Source of the DNA: an uncultured Clostridia bacterium | Lineage (GTDB): Bacteria > Bacillota > Clostridia > Oscillospirales > Ruminococcaceae | Assembly (NCBI GenBank): GCA_947177695.1 | Contig: CAMWVO010000009.1 | Span: 1-16,679, forward strand | DNA: 16,679 bases | Direction: 5' to 3' | Part shown: positions 1 to 8,113 of the stretch, piece after piece | Position numbering within the stretch: position 1 is the first letter of the stretch | Layout of the letters: every line of letters begins with the position of its first letter | Notes under the pieces: generated by a model | The model's database searches: none | What the model was told of the DNA's origin: nothing | What the model saw: the letters and a program-made list of their open reading frames with translations, nothing else | Position numbers and translations under genes: made by a program

Positions 1-20
1 CTCCGCCCTCTGGACTTCTG

Positions 21-38
21 CCGCCTTTGAAAAGGCGG
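21..38. repeat. GC-rich hairpin near the left edge
   Basis: Perfect inverted repeat CCGCCTT-TGAA-AAGGCGG. A few bases on, positions 57-67 (GGCTTCGCCGC) are the reverse complement of 6283-6293, inside the hairpin cluster after the alpha-galactosidase gene. There is no T-run after the stem, so it reads as an intergenic palindromic repeat or a poor terminator of a gene left of the window. Positions 1-160 otherwise hold no gene I can support. Confidence 0.4.
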
Positions 39-163
39 GCGAAACTTTTCCATAGTGGCTTCGCCGCGCGGGGACTTTTAGTTAGTGCGTTAAATCAAAA
101 TTTACCGTTCCAAATTGATTTCCGTTATTTTTTTCAAAACTCTATTCCATTTCTGCAAAATAT

Positions 164-173
164 GTGATATAAT
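164..173 (+). promoter_or_regulatory. Extended -10 promoter upstream of the 38-aa peptide and flippase
   Basis: TATAAT at 168-173 is preceded by TGA at 165-167, a TGN extended -10 element. No convincing -35 hexamer lies 16-18 bases upstream. The 12 bases at 162-173 are repeated exactly at 11663-11674 in front of the MORN operon. The start codon at 228 is about 55 bases downstream. Confidence 0.55.
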
Positions 174-227
174 AATTATGTATAGTATGCTTTTCACGGC
201 AAATTCTGGAATTAGGCGGTGATTTTA

Positions 228-344
228 ATGAAAACCTTATGGCGCACTCTGTGGCTTGCTGCCGTAGCTTTCGGAGGAGTAGCTCTCGTCCGCATTGCTC
301 TGGAGATACTCAACAGAGACAGCAAAAAATATATTGATGTATGA
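228..344 (+). CDS. Small single-span membrane peptide (38 aa), function unknown
   Basis: ATG at 228 is preceded by AGGCGGTGA (214-222), one mismatch from the ideal AGGAGGTGA ribosome binding site. The reading frame encodes 38 residues and stops at TGA 342-344. The product starts MKTLWRTLW, has a hydrophobic stretch at about residues 8-25 (LWLAAVAFGGVALVRIAL) and ends in a polar tail with NRDSKK. Positive charges at the N terminus and a single hydrophobic segment fit a small membrane protein. It sits 46 bases before the flippase and downstream of a good -10 element, so it may be translated first in that transcript. It could instead be a leader peptide. I recognise no family; translation is supported only by the ribosome site and the composition. 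Confidence 0.5.
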   Translation: MKTLWRTLWLAAVAFGGVALVRIALEILNRDSKKYIDV

Positions 345-390
345 CTAATAGTAATTACTGCAAATAAAATTACACGGAGTAATTTTCAAC

Positions 391-1809
391 ATGAATAAAT
401 ATCAGAAATTAGCGGGAAACACCCTGATCTTCGCTATCGGAAACTTCGGGGCGAAATTCCTGAGCTTTATATTGATGCGGCTCTATACGGGCTGTATGAC
501 CGACGAACAGTACGGCATGGCTGACATACTTATCCAGACGGTAAACGTTCTGTACCCCATAGTGACCCTCAGCATGGCGGACGCGATAATCCGTTTCGGC
601 ATGGAGAAAAAAATCGACGGACGGCAGGTCTACACCGTCGCCCTCTGCTCCACTCTTATGGGAATGGGCGTGCTTACCCTTGCCATGCCGCTCTTCAATT
701 TATTCGAAACGTATAATCAATACAGCTTTATACTATATGTATGCTGCTACTGCTCCTGCTTCCGTCAGATAGCTTCAAATTTTGTGCGGGCAAAGGGCTA
801 TGTAAAACTGTTTGCTCTGGACGGCATAGTCTCCGCGCTTACGATAGTGATATTCAACGTGATCTTTCTCGTCTGCTTTGATATGGGAGTAACGGGGTAC
901 GTGCTGTCGATAATCCTGTCAGACGCGCTTTCCTTTACGGGACTTACCGTTATGGCTGGTCTGCACAAATACCTTGACATCACCTACTTTAACAAGAAGC
1001 TTTTCACGGATATGATAAAATATTCCGCACCCCTTATTCCCGCGTATGTTATGTGGTGGATAACCTCCGCCTCGGACAGATGGTTCGTCAAAAGCCTTTG
1101 CGGAGGAGGAGTGAACGGCGTCTACAGCGTTGCTTATAAGATACCGTCCCTGCTGATGATGTTCACAACGCTTTTTTATCAGGCGTGGCAGATGTCCGCT
1201 ATTGAGAACAGGAACGACAGCGGTCTGTCCAAATTCTACACCAAAATCTACGGAGCTTACAGTTCCCTGCTTATGATAGCCGCGGCGGGAGTTATCATGC
1301 TTGTCAAGCCGCTGACGTATCTGCTTGTGGACAACGATCCCGAAAAGAACTTTATTTTCTCATACCACTACACGCCGATACTGGTAATTGCCATGATATT
1401 CCAGTGTCTTTGCCAGTTCACGTCAAGCGTCTACAATGTAACGAAAAAGTCAATGAACTCAATGCTGACAAGCGTTATAGCGGCGTTGACAAACCTGATA
1501 CTCAACTTCCTGATGATACCCGAATACGGCGCATACGGCGCTGCGGTGGCAACGGCTGTATCCTACGCGGCTTGCTTCGGCATACGTATTTTTGACGTTA
1601 CAAGGCTTATCGAGTTTAAGGCTTACCATATCAGAACCATTATCAACACCGTTATGGTGGGAGGCATGGCTTACATTGCCATTGCCGAGCCTAAGCTTAC
1701 ATATCTGTGGCTGATACTTATTTTCCTGCTTGTGACCGCGCTTAACTTCGGGGCGGTGATGAGTACGGTCAAAAAGCTTCTCGGCAGACGCGCGGGTAAT
1801 AACAATTGA
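391..1809 (+). CDS. Oligosaccharide/polysaccharide flippase (Wzx/MATE-like, MOP superfamily)
   Basis: A 472-residue polytopic membrane protein with about 12-14 hydrophobic segments over its whole length. The N terminus (NTLIFAIGNFGAKFLSFILM, then TDEQYGMADI and a run of hydrophobic helices) is typical of polysaccharide-biosynthesis flippases that move undecaprenyl-linked oligosaccharides across the membrane. Length matches the family (roughly 420-500). The start is supported by GGAGT at 376-380 with 10 bases of spacing. It is followed 34 bases later by the all-beta protein gene and then the small-molecule kinase gene. No glycosyltransferase genes are visible in the window, so the exported glycan cannot be named. 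A lipid II-type or teichoic acid-type cargo is equally possible. Confidence 0.85.
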   Translation: MNKYQKLAGNTLIFAIGNFGAKFLSFILMRLYTGCMTDEQYGMADILIQTVNVLYPIVTLSMADAIIRFGMEKKIDGRQVYTVALCSTLMGMGVLTLAMPLFNLFETYNQYSFILYVCCYCSCFRQIASNFVRAKGYVKLFALDGIVSALTIVIFNVIFLVCFDMGVTGYVLSIILSDALSFTGLTVMAGLHKYLDITYFNKKLFTDMIKYSAPLIPAYVMWWITSASDRWFVKSLCGGGVNGVYSVAYKIPSLLMMFTTLFYQAWQMSAIENRNDSGLSKFYTKIYGAYSSLLMIAAAGVIMLVKPLTYLLVDNDPEKNFIFSYHYTPILVIAMIFQCLCQFTSSVYNVTKKSMNSMLTSVIAALTNLILNFLMIPEYGAYGAAVATAVSYAACFGIRIFDVTRLIEFKAYHIRTIINTVMVGGMAYIAIAEPKLTYLWLILIFLLVTALNFGAVMSTVKKLLGRRAGNNN

Positions 1810-1843
1810 TAATTTTTCCAACTTTCAAGGGGCGTGATATTCT

Positions 1844-2866
1844 ATGAAAATCGACGCATGGTGGTTTGAAAACAAACAGGGCGCTTCCGAGGTATTACAG
1901 CCCGAGGTGTTTGTTCCCAAAACCTGCTTCGGAGTTTATGCGGAGGTTGACGAAATTACATATCCTTTTACAGTAAAAGTCACGGCAGAATTGGACGGAA
2001 AGCAGCTTTACCAAGGCGAATTTACGATAAAAAGCTGTAATGAAGCATACGAAACATATGAGGCAAGATGTACGGACAGCACAGTCACTCTTAAAGCTTT
2101 GGCTGAAAATATATCGGGACTTCCCGACAAAATAAGCGTTGAAACCGAAACAGGCGGAAAGCATTATGCCGAAACGGTAAAATGCGAGTACGCAAGGCTG
2201 TACGGAGAAATAACCGATTTTGACGGCAAGCCTTTTCCCGCACTGGTACAGATGCAAAGAGTCGGCTTTGATAAGGATATATCAATAGGCGTATGGAGCG
2301 ACAAAAACGGCGAATACTCGGCGGTAGTTCCCAAAGGCTGTTACAACTCGTTCTTTATAGACGACGAAAGCTACGGCAAGACAAGCCTTGAAAGCTGGTG
2401 CTGGCATATGCTTATCGACGGAGACGAGGAAATTGATTTTAAAATCGGCAACGGCGAGGTTTACTCCCTGTCGGCATGGTGCAATAACGGCGGAGGACAG
2501 ACTTTGTTTTTCTGGTTCAGACCTATGATTTTAGGAAAGAAATCAGAGTATGAGGTCGAGATAAACGGTCAAAGCAGTACGGTGACAGATATATCCCCCG
2601 AACTGGAGGCGGAAGATATTACCGTAACTCTTAACGGCAGAAAACTGAAAATTATTTCTCTGCAAAGAATTTATGAAACTACAGAAAATTCTGTTATGCC
2701 CGCATACATATTGCAGACGGAGAGACCGTCGGGCACAGTGGGAAAGCAGACCGCCGTTGTGGAGTACGACACTGCCAAAAGAAGCGCGGTACTTGGCTAT
2801 ACCGCTCAAAGTCAGGGACGTGTGCAGTTTTATTTCAAGGATTCAAACGGCTTGACATTGGCGTGA
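1844..2866 (+). CDS. Uncharacterised all-beta protein with a carboxypeptidase-regulatory-like segment
   Basis: A 340-residue protein with no signal peptide or membrane span, so probably cytoplasmic. Residues about 115-170 (ARLYGEITDFDGKPFPALVQ followed by a short acidic strand, then SDKNGEYSAVVPKG) have the G-x-V/I-x-D-x-x-G-x-P...D-x-x-G-x-Y pattern of CarboxypepD_reg/transthyretin-like beta sandwiches. The rest is rich in alternating beta-type strands and aromatic residues, including SLESWCWHM (181-189) and LFFWFRP (221-227). AAGGGGCGTGA (1827-1837) upstream supports the ATG at 1844. It lies between flippase and phosphotransferase genes with 34- and 22-base gaps, so it is probably co-transcribed with them. 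I do not recognise the full-length family; a carbohydrate-binding or scaffold role is a guess. Confidence 0.7.
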   Translation: MKIDAWWFENKQGASEVLQPEVFVPKTCFGVYAEVDEITYPFTVKVTAELDGKQLYQGEFTIKSCNEAYETYEARCTDSTVTLKALAENISGLPDKISVETETGGKHYAETVKCEYARLYGEITDFDGKPFPALVQMQRVGFDKDISIGVWSDKNGEYSAVVPKGCYNSFFIDDESYGKTSLESWCWHMLIDGDEEIDFKIGNGEVYSLSAWCNNGGGQTLFFWFRPMILGKKSEYEVEINGQSSTVTDISPELEAEDITVTLNGRKLKIISLQRIYETTENSVMPAYILQTERPSGTVGKQTAVVEYDTAKRSAVLGYTAQSQGRVQFYFKDSNGLTLA

Positions 2867-2888
2867 CAGTACACGGAGGTAAAAATCT

Positions 2889-3890
2889 ATGGCTGCTATA
2901 AAATGTCATGATACTGAATTGCTTCAAAAAATATGCCTGCAATGCGGTCTGGGTACGCTTGAATATGAACCCGTTCCGCTTAAAGGCGGATTTCTGCACA
3001 AGATGTATTCCCTGTTTACCGATAAGGGAAAATATGCGGTCAAGCTGCTTAATCCGTTTATCATGAAGCGGGAAACCGCTCACGAAAATTACCGCACCGC
3101 CGAAAAGCTGGAAGCAATGCTGGAGCAGAGCAGCGTCCCGATCATTCCTGCTTTGAGATTCGGCGGCAGAAAAATGCAGGAACTGAACGGACAGTTTTTC
3201 TATCTTTACGAATGGTACGGCGGGAAATCCCTGAAAAGCAGCGAAGTAACGGAAAGCCGCTGCGCTGCAATGGGCGGCGCTCTTGCCAAAATACACGCTT
3301 TTGACAGGCTGGAGAATTTCAAAAGCCGTGACGGCATACACATTGACTGGAATTTTTATCTCGGTCTGCTTGCGGATAAAAACCGCGGGCTTTACAGCTT
3401 GGTCAGGGAAAACGCTTCTTTGCTTTACGAAATGCAGGAAAAAGGAAACGCCGCGGTAAAAAAGCTTCCGCCGGCAACAGCTGTCTGCCATAACGATATG
3501 GACTGCAAAAACGTGCTGTGGTCGGGTGATGAGTTCCGTATTATTGATCTGGAATGTCTTTCGCTTTCAAATCCGTTCATGGAATTGCTTGAGACGGCAC
3601 TGTGCTGGTCGGGAACAGGAGATAAGGCGGTTGACTTTGATTTGCTCAGAGCGTTTGTACGTTCATATGCCAATGCGGGAGGTCAGCTCCCCGACGACTG
3701 GAAAACTCTTTATGACGCAAACTGCGGCAGACTGGAGTGGCTGGAGTACAGTTTAAAGCGTTCGCTTGGCATAGAGTGTTCTGCCGACGAAATAGAAACA
3801 GGGATTTCCGAGACAAAAAACACGATTGCCGATATAGTTTACTATCGCAGTGCGGAGGACGGTATAATCGACTGTCTGACGAAGCTGTGA
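2889..3890 (+). CDS. Phosphotransferase of the aminoglycoside/choline kinase fold
   Basis: A 333-residue soluble protein with the signatures of the APH/choline kinase superfamily. A nucleotide-site lysine lies in KYAVKLLNP (K52). The catalytic loop CHNDMDCKNVLW fits H-x-D-x4-N, with H201, D203 and N208. The metal-binding aspartate is D220 in IIDLEC. ACGGAGGT at 2873-2880, 8 bases before the ATG, supports the start. Families of this kind phosphorylate small hydroxylated compounds such as choline, sugars, homoserine or drugs. The substrate cannot be read from sequence. Placement behind a flippase points to a sugar, choline or other glycan-building substrate rather than antibiotic resistance, but that is inference. 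Confidence 0.8.
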   Translation: MAAIKCHDTELLQKICLQCGLGTLEYEPVPLKGGFLHKMYSLFTDKGKYAVKLLNPFIMKRETAHENYRTAEKLEAMLEQSSVPIIPALRFGGRKMQELNGQFFYLYEWYGGKSLKSSEVTESRCAAMGGALAKIHAFDRLENFKSRDGIHIDWNFYLGLLADKNRGLYSLVRENASLLYEMQEKGNAAVKKLPPATAVCHNDMDCKNVLWSGDEFRIIDLECLSLSNPFMELLETALCWSGTGDKAVDFDLLRAFVRSYANAGGQLPDDWKTLYDANCGRLEWLEYSLKRSLGIECSADEIETGISETKNTIADIVYYRSAEDGIIDCLTKL

Positions 3891-3917
3891 ACGGCGCTGG
3901 GAAATATGATTTGTCAG

Positions 3918-3945
3918 TTAAAAAATATTATATATCATTTATAAT
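3918..3945 (+). promoter_or_regulatory. Weak candidate promoter before the alpha-galactosidase gene
   Basis: TATAAT at 3940-3945 has a TTAAAA (3918-3923) 16 bases upstream, matching 4 of 6 positions of a -35. No TGN element is present. Transcription would start almost on top of the ribosome binding site, giving a very short leader. A TTGTCA at 3911-3916 is too far from the -10 (23 bases). Read-through from the upstream genes is equally likely. Confidence 0.25.
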
Positions 3946-3966
3946 TTAAGAGAGGATTTGTTTACG

Positions 3967-6210
3967 ATGGGTATTAAAATCAGCGAATATCACAAAGAGT
4001 ACAAAAGATGGGCGTGGCAGATAAACGACAACATCACCTTTACCGAGGACATAAAAATGTTTCAGCTTGACGCTCTTAACACAAGCTACGTTTTCGGAGT
4101 TATCGACGACGGCTATCTTGTCCACGGCTATTTCGGAAAGAAAATCTGCGGGGACGACCTTACATATCTGCTCCGTCTGGAGGAAAACCCCTGGGTACCC
4201 AAAACCAATATGCGGGACAAGGGTACGTTCATGGACTCCGCCGCTTTTGAGTATCCCTGCCACGGTACGGGCGATTACCGCGAGCCCTGCCTTATGGTAA
4301 CAGACGACGAGGGCATGACCACCACAGATCTGCGATATCAGTCCCACAAGGTCTATAAGGGCAAGCCCGCTCTGGATGGACTTCCCGCTACCTTTGCAAA
4401 CGAAAACGAGGCTGAAACTCTTGAAATCACCTGCATAGACAAGCACACTGGTCTTGAAGCTGTACTGGTGTACACGGTGTTTAACGATTTAGACGTTGTT
4501 ACGAGAAGCGTCCGTCTGAAAAATACGGGAAAAGCTCCGCTTAACGTAAAGCGTGTACTGTCAATGTGCGTGGACTTTGACAACGACGGCTACGACCTTA
4601 TCACTCTCAACGGAAGCTGGGCGAGAGAGCGTGTTATCGAGCGTTCAAAGCTTCACCACGGCAAGCAGGGCATAGACTCGGTAAAGGGCGAGTCCTCCCA
4701 CCAGAACAACCCCTTTATTGCACTTGTTTCCCACAGTGCCGACGAGGACTGCGGCGAGGCATATGGCTTCAACTTTGTTTACAGCGGAAACTTTTTCGCT
4801 CAGGCGGAGGTAACACAGCACAAGTACACCCGCACGGTAATGGGTATCAATCACTTTGACTTTAACTGGCTTCTTGAAGCTGGCGAAGAATTTGTCGCTC
4901 CCGAGGTCGTTATGGTATATTCTGACGAGGGTATCGGAAAAATGTCCCGCACCTTCCACGACCTGTACCGTCAGCACCTTATCCGCGGCGAGTACAAAGA
5001 TAAACGCCGTCCCATACTTATCAACAACTGGGAGGCTACCTACTTTAACTTCGATACCGACAAGCTTATCGGCATTGCAAAGGAAGCCTCAAAGCTCGGC
5101 ATTGAAATGCTTGTTATGGACGACGGCTGGTTCGGTCACAGAGACTCGGACAACAGCTCTCTCGGCGACTGGTTTGTCTACGAAAAGAAGCTTAACGGCG
5201 GCTTGAAGTACCTTGTTGACGAGGTAAACAAGCTTGGCATGAAGTTCGGCATTTGGTTTGAACCCGAAATGATCTCCCCCGACAGCGAGCTTTACAAAAA
5301 GCACCCCGAATGGGCTATACAGGTTCGGGGACGGGAGCTTACAATGTCCCGCGAGCAGTACGTTCTTGACTACTCAAACAAGGAAGTCCGCGACTATGTT
5401 TACGGCATGATGAAAGCCGTCCTTGACAGCGCGAATATCGAGTACATCAAGTGGGACATGAACCGTCAGCTTACAGAGGTGGGTTCGACTTCCCTGCCGA
5501 AAAACCGTCAGAGGGAGCTTTGGCACAGATACGTCCTCGGCGTTTACGACCTGATGAACAGGCTTACCACCGATTACCCGCACATTCTGCTGGAGAACTG
5601 TTCGGGCGGCGGCGCGCGGTTTGACCCGGGTATGCTCTACTACTCGCCCCAGATCTGGTGCAGCGACGATACCGACGCTATCGAACGTCTGAAGATACAG
5701 CACGGCACTTCAATATGCTATCCCGCTTCCGCAATGGGAGCCCACGTTTCCGACTGTCCCAACCACACAGTGGGACGTTCCACGCCGTTTGCAACAAGAG
5801 GAAACGTTGCAATGGTGGGTACGTTCGGCTACGAGCTTGACGTTACAAGGATACCTCAGCAGGACAGGGACGCTATCCCCGCCCAGATAGAGCAGTTCAA
5901 CAAGTACAATCCGATAGTCCGCACAGGCGACCAGTACCGCATAGGAAACGTTTTTGAGGACAACACATGGGATGCTTGGATATTCGTTGCAAAGGACAAG
6001 TCCGAGGCGGTGTTCACGTTCGTTCAGGTTCTTGGCAGACCAAATTACCGCAACAGACGCATCAAGCTGAAAGGTCTCGACCCGAAGTCGCTCTATAAAA
6101 ATATGGAGACGGGAGAGATACTGACAGGCTGCGCGCTGATGAACGCGGGCGTTTTTGTAAAGCTTGACGGCGATTTCACTTCCAAGGTCGTTCATTTTGT
6201 TAAGCAGTAA
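3967..6210 (+). CDS. Alpha-galactosidase, glycoside hydrolase family 36
   Basis: A 747-residue enzyme, the usual length for GH36 (about 720-750), that removes alpha-1,6-galactose from melibiose, raffinose and related oligosaccharides. There is no signal peptide, so it acts in the cytoplasm on imported sugars. An N-terminal beta domain (about 1-330) is followed by the TIM barrel, with MDDGWFG (384-390), LGDW (399-402), GIWFEPEM (428-435), nucleophile motif YIKWDMNR with D497, and acid/base motif WCSDDTDA. D567 lies 70 residues after the nucleophile, the spacing known in the family. Other conserved marks are ENCSGGGARFDPGM (543-556) and FATRGNVAMVGTFGYELD (608-625). ATG 3967 is preferred over TTG 3958 because AGAGGA (3951-3956) is only 1 base from the latter and 10 from the former. 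It precedes a binding lipoprotein that may feed it. Confidence 0.95.
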   Translation: MGIKISEYHKEYKRWAWQINDNITFTEDIKMFQLDALNTSYVFGVIDDGYLVHGYFGKKICGDDLTYLLRLEENPWVPKTNMRDKGTFMDSAAFEYPCHGTGDYREPCLMVTDDEGMTTTDLRYQSHKVYKGKPALDGLPATFANENEAETLEITCIDKHTGLEAVLVYTVFNDLDVVTRSVRLKNTGKAPLNVKRVLSMCVDFDNDGYDLITLNGSWARERVIERSKLHHGKQGIDSVKGESSHQNNPFIALVSHSADEDCGEAYGFNFVYSGNFFAQAEVTQHKYTRTVMGINHFDFNWLLEAGEEFVAPEVVMVYSDEGIGKMSRTFHDLYRQHLIRGEYKDKRRPILINNWEATYFNFDTDKLIGIAKEASKLGIEMLVMDDGWFGHRDSDNSSLGDWFVYEKKLNGGLKYLVDEVNKLGMKFGIWFEPEMISPDSELYKKHPEWAIQVRGRELTMSREQYVLDYSNKEVRDYVYGMMKAVLDSANIEYIKWDMNRQLTEVGSTSLPKNRQRELWHRYVLGVYDLMNRLTTDYPHILLENCSGGGARFDPGMLYYSPQIWCSDDTDAIERLKIQHGTSICYPASAMGAHVSDCPNHTVGRSTPFATRGNVAMVGTFGYELDVTRIPQQDRDAIPAQIEQFNKYNPIVRTGDQYRIGNVFEDNTWDAWIFVAKDKSEAVFTFVQVLGRPNYRNRRIKLKGLDPKSLYKNMETGEILTGCALMNAGVFVKLDGDFTSKVVHFVKQ

Positions 6211-6227
6211 TTTTATACCATTTCTTT

Positions 6228-6260
6228 ATCAGCTTATAGACTTTGTCTATAAGCTGATTT
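6228..6260 (+). terminator. Hairpin after the alpha-galactosidase gene, possible terminator
   Basis: A perfect 14-base-pair stem (6228-6241 with 6245-6258) has a TTT loop and begins 17 bases after the stop codon. Only three Ts follow the stem (the last stem base plus two), so intrinsic termination would be weak. It may instead be the first member of the hairpin cluster that continues to 6396. Confidence 0.4.
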
Positions 6261-6396
6261 CGCCGTGCTATGCACGGCGGTGGCGGCGAAGCCGCCGAGA
6301 AAGCCGTTCAATACTAATTTCGTCAAAACCATAGATTTTGACGAAATTAGTATTACATTTTATTACAATTGCTTTCCATATAATGGAAAGCAATTG
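6261..6396. repeat. Cluster of four perfect inverted repeats
   Basis: In tandem: CGCCGTGC-TAT-GCACGGCG (6261-6279); GGCGGC-GAA-GCCGCC (6282-6296); a 19-base-pair perfect stem (6310-6328 with 6336-6354, 7-base loop); and a 14-base-pair perfect stem (6366-6379 with 6383-6396, loop ATA). Two stems are GC-rich and two AT-rich. With the hairpin at 6228-6258, five stems occupy 170 bases of non-coding DNA. The layout suggests a mosaic of intergenic palindromic repeats. I see no gene between 6211 and 6586. Confidence 0.75.
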
Positions 6397-6503
6397 CCGT
6401 TTATGAGGAACTTCTTGGGAATGTTAGGTAACTTAAAGGTTTTCGTAAGCTTTTTTTAGCAAAAATGCACAAGACAAGTGAGAGTATATCTGTAAATTGT
6501 CTC

Positions 6504-6532
6504 TTGAAAAATTACGTTTTTTCTGGTATAAT
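6504..6532 (+). promoter_or_regulatory. Strong housekeeping promoter of the binding-protein gene
   Basis: TTGAAA (6504-6509), a 17-base spacer and TATAAT (6527-6532) preceded by TGG (6524-6526) form a near-consensus sigma-A promoter with an extended -10. The predicted transcript start near 6539 leaves a leader of about 48 bases before the ATG at 6587. No clear catabolite-response palindrome was seen next to it. Confidence 0.85.
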
Positions 6533-6586
6533 TATTACAGTTGAAGACGCGTCCTATGCGATGTGAGCTTCAGGAGGAGGTTATAT

Positions 6587-8080
6587 ATGAAGAATGCAAA
6601 GAAAATACTGGCAGGACTTCTCGCTCTTTCCATGACAGGCGCAATGGCTGCCTGCTCAAGTGACGAGGGTACTTCCGGAAACAACGGCGGCAACGGTGGC
6701 AACGGCGCAGCTGAAGATACCGCAACCACAACTGCCGAAACTACTACCGCGGTTACAGTAGCCAAGAATGAAAACGAGCTTAACGAGGAACAGGCAGACT
6801 CTCTCAGCAATGCTATGTCCCAGCTTCAGGACGTAGAGCTTGCAAACAAGGAGATCAAATGGTTTGCTCACTATGACATCAACCCCAGCGGAAACGGCGC
6901 GTCCAAAAAGGTTGAGCTTGAACTGTTCGAGAGAAAGTACGGCGGCTCCATCAAGTGGTATCAGACCACATGGGAAAACCGCTACAACGATCTTTCTACA
7001 TACGTTCTCGGCGGCGAGGGCATCGACTTCTACGCTTCCGATACGGGCAACCTGCCTAAGGGTATCGTAAGCGGAATGTTCCAGTCCGTAGACCAGTACA
7101 TCGACATCAACGACGCTATCTGGCAGAACACCAAAACAGCTATGGATACCTACAAGTTCGGCGACAAGCACTTCATGTTTGTTACTAACACTATCGCACA
7201 GTATTTCGTATACTATAACACCGCTACTATCGAAGCAAACGGTCTTGACGATCCTTGGGATCTCTACAAGTCCGGCGAGTGGAACTGGGACAGCTTCAAG
7301 AATATGCTCCAGGACTTTGTTGACGAAGAGAACGACCAGTGGGGTCTTGATAACTGGTACAACGAAGCAGCTCTGCTTTATTCGGCAGGCGTTCCCGTTG
7401 TTCAGTCCGTTGACGGTCAGCTTGTCTGCAACCTGAACGATGCGACTATGGAAAAAGCTATGAACTTCCAGTACGATCTCTACAACAACGGACTTGTTCT
7501 GCCTCTTGAGCAGTTCAACTGGGCTATTCAGCCTGCAATGATGGGCGAAGGCAGACAGCTGTTCTGGATCGGCGGTTCATGGGAAGCTGAGGGCGACCCG
7601 GCTACATGGACTCATCAGATCCCGCCGGAGAATCTTGGACTCGCTCCTATACCTAATCCTGCGGATTCCGATAAAGCTTATCAGCCCGCAGCTCTGGAGG
7701 GTTATGTTCTCTGTAAGGGCGCTGCCAATCCCGAGGGTGTTGCACGCTTTGCTGAGTGTACTATCCTTGCCGGAAGCGACGAAGCTGCAAGAGAGATCTT
7801 CCGTCAGAAGAGAATGGAAGACGCACAGTGGTCCGAGGATCTTGTTAACAGACTTGAGGAGATCAACGGTCTTGCTAAGGAAAACCCTGTTGTTGACCTT
7901 GCTCCCGGCTGCTCTACCGATATCGCTTCCTACACAACCGACGGCGGATCAGACGTAGGTACAAGAGCTGCATTCCACGGCACAGACTGGGCTACTACAA
8001 GAGAGTCCATCGCTGACACCATCATCATGCTGGTAGGCGAAGTAAACGATGAGCTTCAGGCTAAGGTTGCCGAGGGCTGA
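6587..8080 (+). CDS. Extracellular solute-binding lipoprotein, sugar ABC-transporter type
   Basis: A 497-residue lipoprotein. It starts MKNAKKILAGLLALSMTG and has lipobox MAAC with C23 as the lipidated residue. A low-complexity Gly/Asn- then Thr-rich linker (about 26-60) follows, then a mature domain with the look of family 1 carbohydrate-binding proteins: EIKWFAHYDINP, LSTYVLGGEGIDFYASD, WDLYKSGEWNWDSFKNM, GEGRQLFWIGGSWEAEGDP. It would bind a sugar outside the membrane and deliver it to an ABC permease. AGGAGGAGG at 6572-6580 sets the ATG at 6587; a GTG at 6563 lies upstream of that site and is rejected. No permease or ATPase genes flank it, so partners must be elsewhere. Following the alpha-galactosidase gene suggests alpha-galactosides as ligand, unproven. 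Confidence 0.9.
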   Translation: MKNAKKILAGLLALSMTGAMAACSSDEGTSGNNGGNGGNGAAEDTATTTAETTTAVTVAKNENELNEEQADSLSNAMSQLQDVELANKEIKWFAHYDINPSGNGASKKVELELFERKYGGSIKWYQTTWENRYNDLSTYVLGGEGIDFYASDTGNLPKGIVSGMFQSVDQYIDINDAIWQNTKTAMDTYKFGDKHFMFVTNTIAQYFVYYNTATIEANGLDDPWDLYKSGEWNWDSFKNMLQDFVDEENDQWGLDNWYNEAALLYSAGVPVVQSVDGQLVCNLNDATMEKAMNFQYDLYNNGLVLPLEQFNWAIQPAMMGEGRQLFWIGGSWEAEGDPATWTHQIPPENLGLAPIPNPADSDKAYQPAALEGYVLCKGAANPEGVARFAECTILAGSDEAAREIFRQKRMEDAQWSEDLVNRLEEINGLAKENPVVDLAPGCSTDIASYTTDGGSDVGTRAAFHGTDWATTRESIADTIIMLVGEVNDELQAKVAEG

Positions 8081-8113
8081 TCATAAACAGTAAATTCAAA
8101 ATCCGTCCGATTT

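Noticed and set aside
3..167. Open frame of about 54 codons at the left edge (+)
   Set aside because: No start codon context can be seen, the protein has an improbable composition and it runs through a hairpin and into the -10 element at 164-173. It looks like translated repeat sequence.
1459..1821. 120-residue open frame antisense to the flippase end
   Set aside because: Shadow of the codon pattern of the real gene; rich in His/Arg/Asn with no domain signature.
2889..3890. Antibiotic resistance gene
   Set aside because: The kinase fold is shared with choline and sugar kinases; there are no mobile-element marks and the neighbours are glycan-type genes.
4800..6000. Frameshift or truncation in the alpha-galactosidase
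   Set aside because: The frame is open over the full family length and all expected motifs occur in order.
5710..6195. 161-residue open frame antisense to the alpha-galactosidase
   Set aside because: The sense frame contains the catalytic motifs and family-length protein; the antisense frame has no start signal or motif.
6265..6459. Possible 64-residue gene (+)
   Set aside because: It lies across three perfect inverted repeats, has no ribosome binding site and starts within a hairpin loop.
6656..7171. 171-residue open frame antisense to the binding lipoprotein
   Set aside because: Explained by GC-biased third positions of the sense gene.
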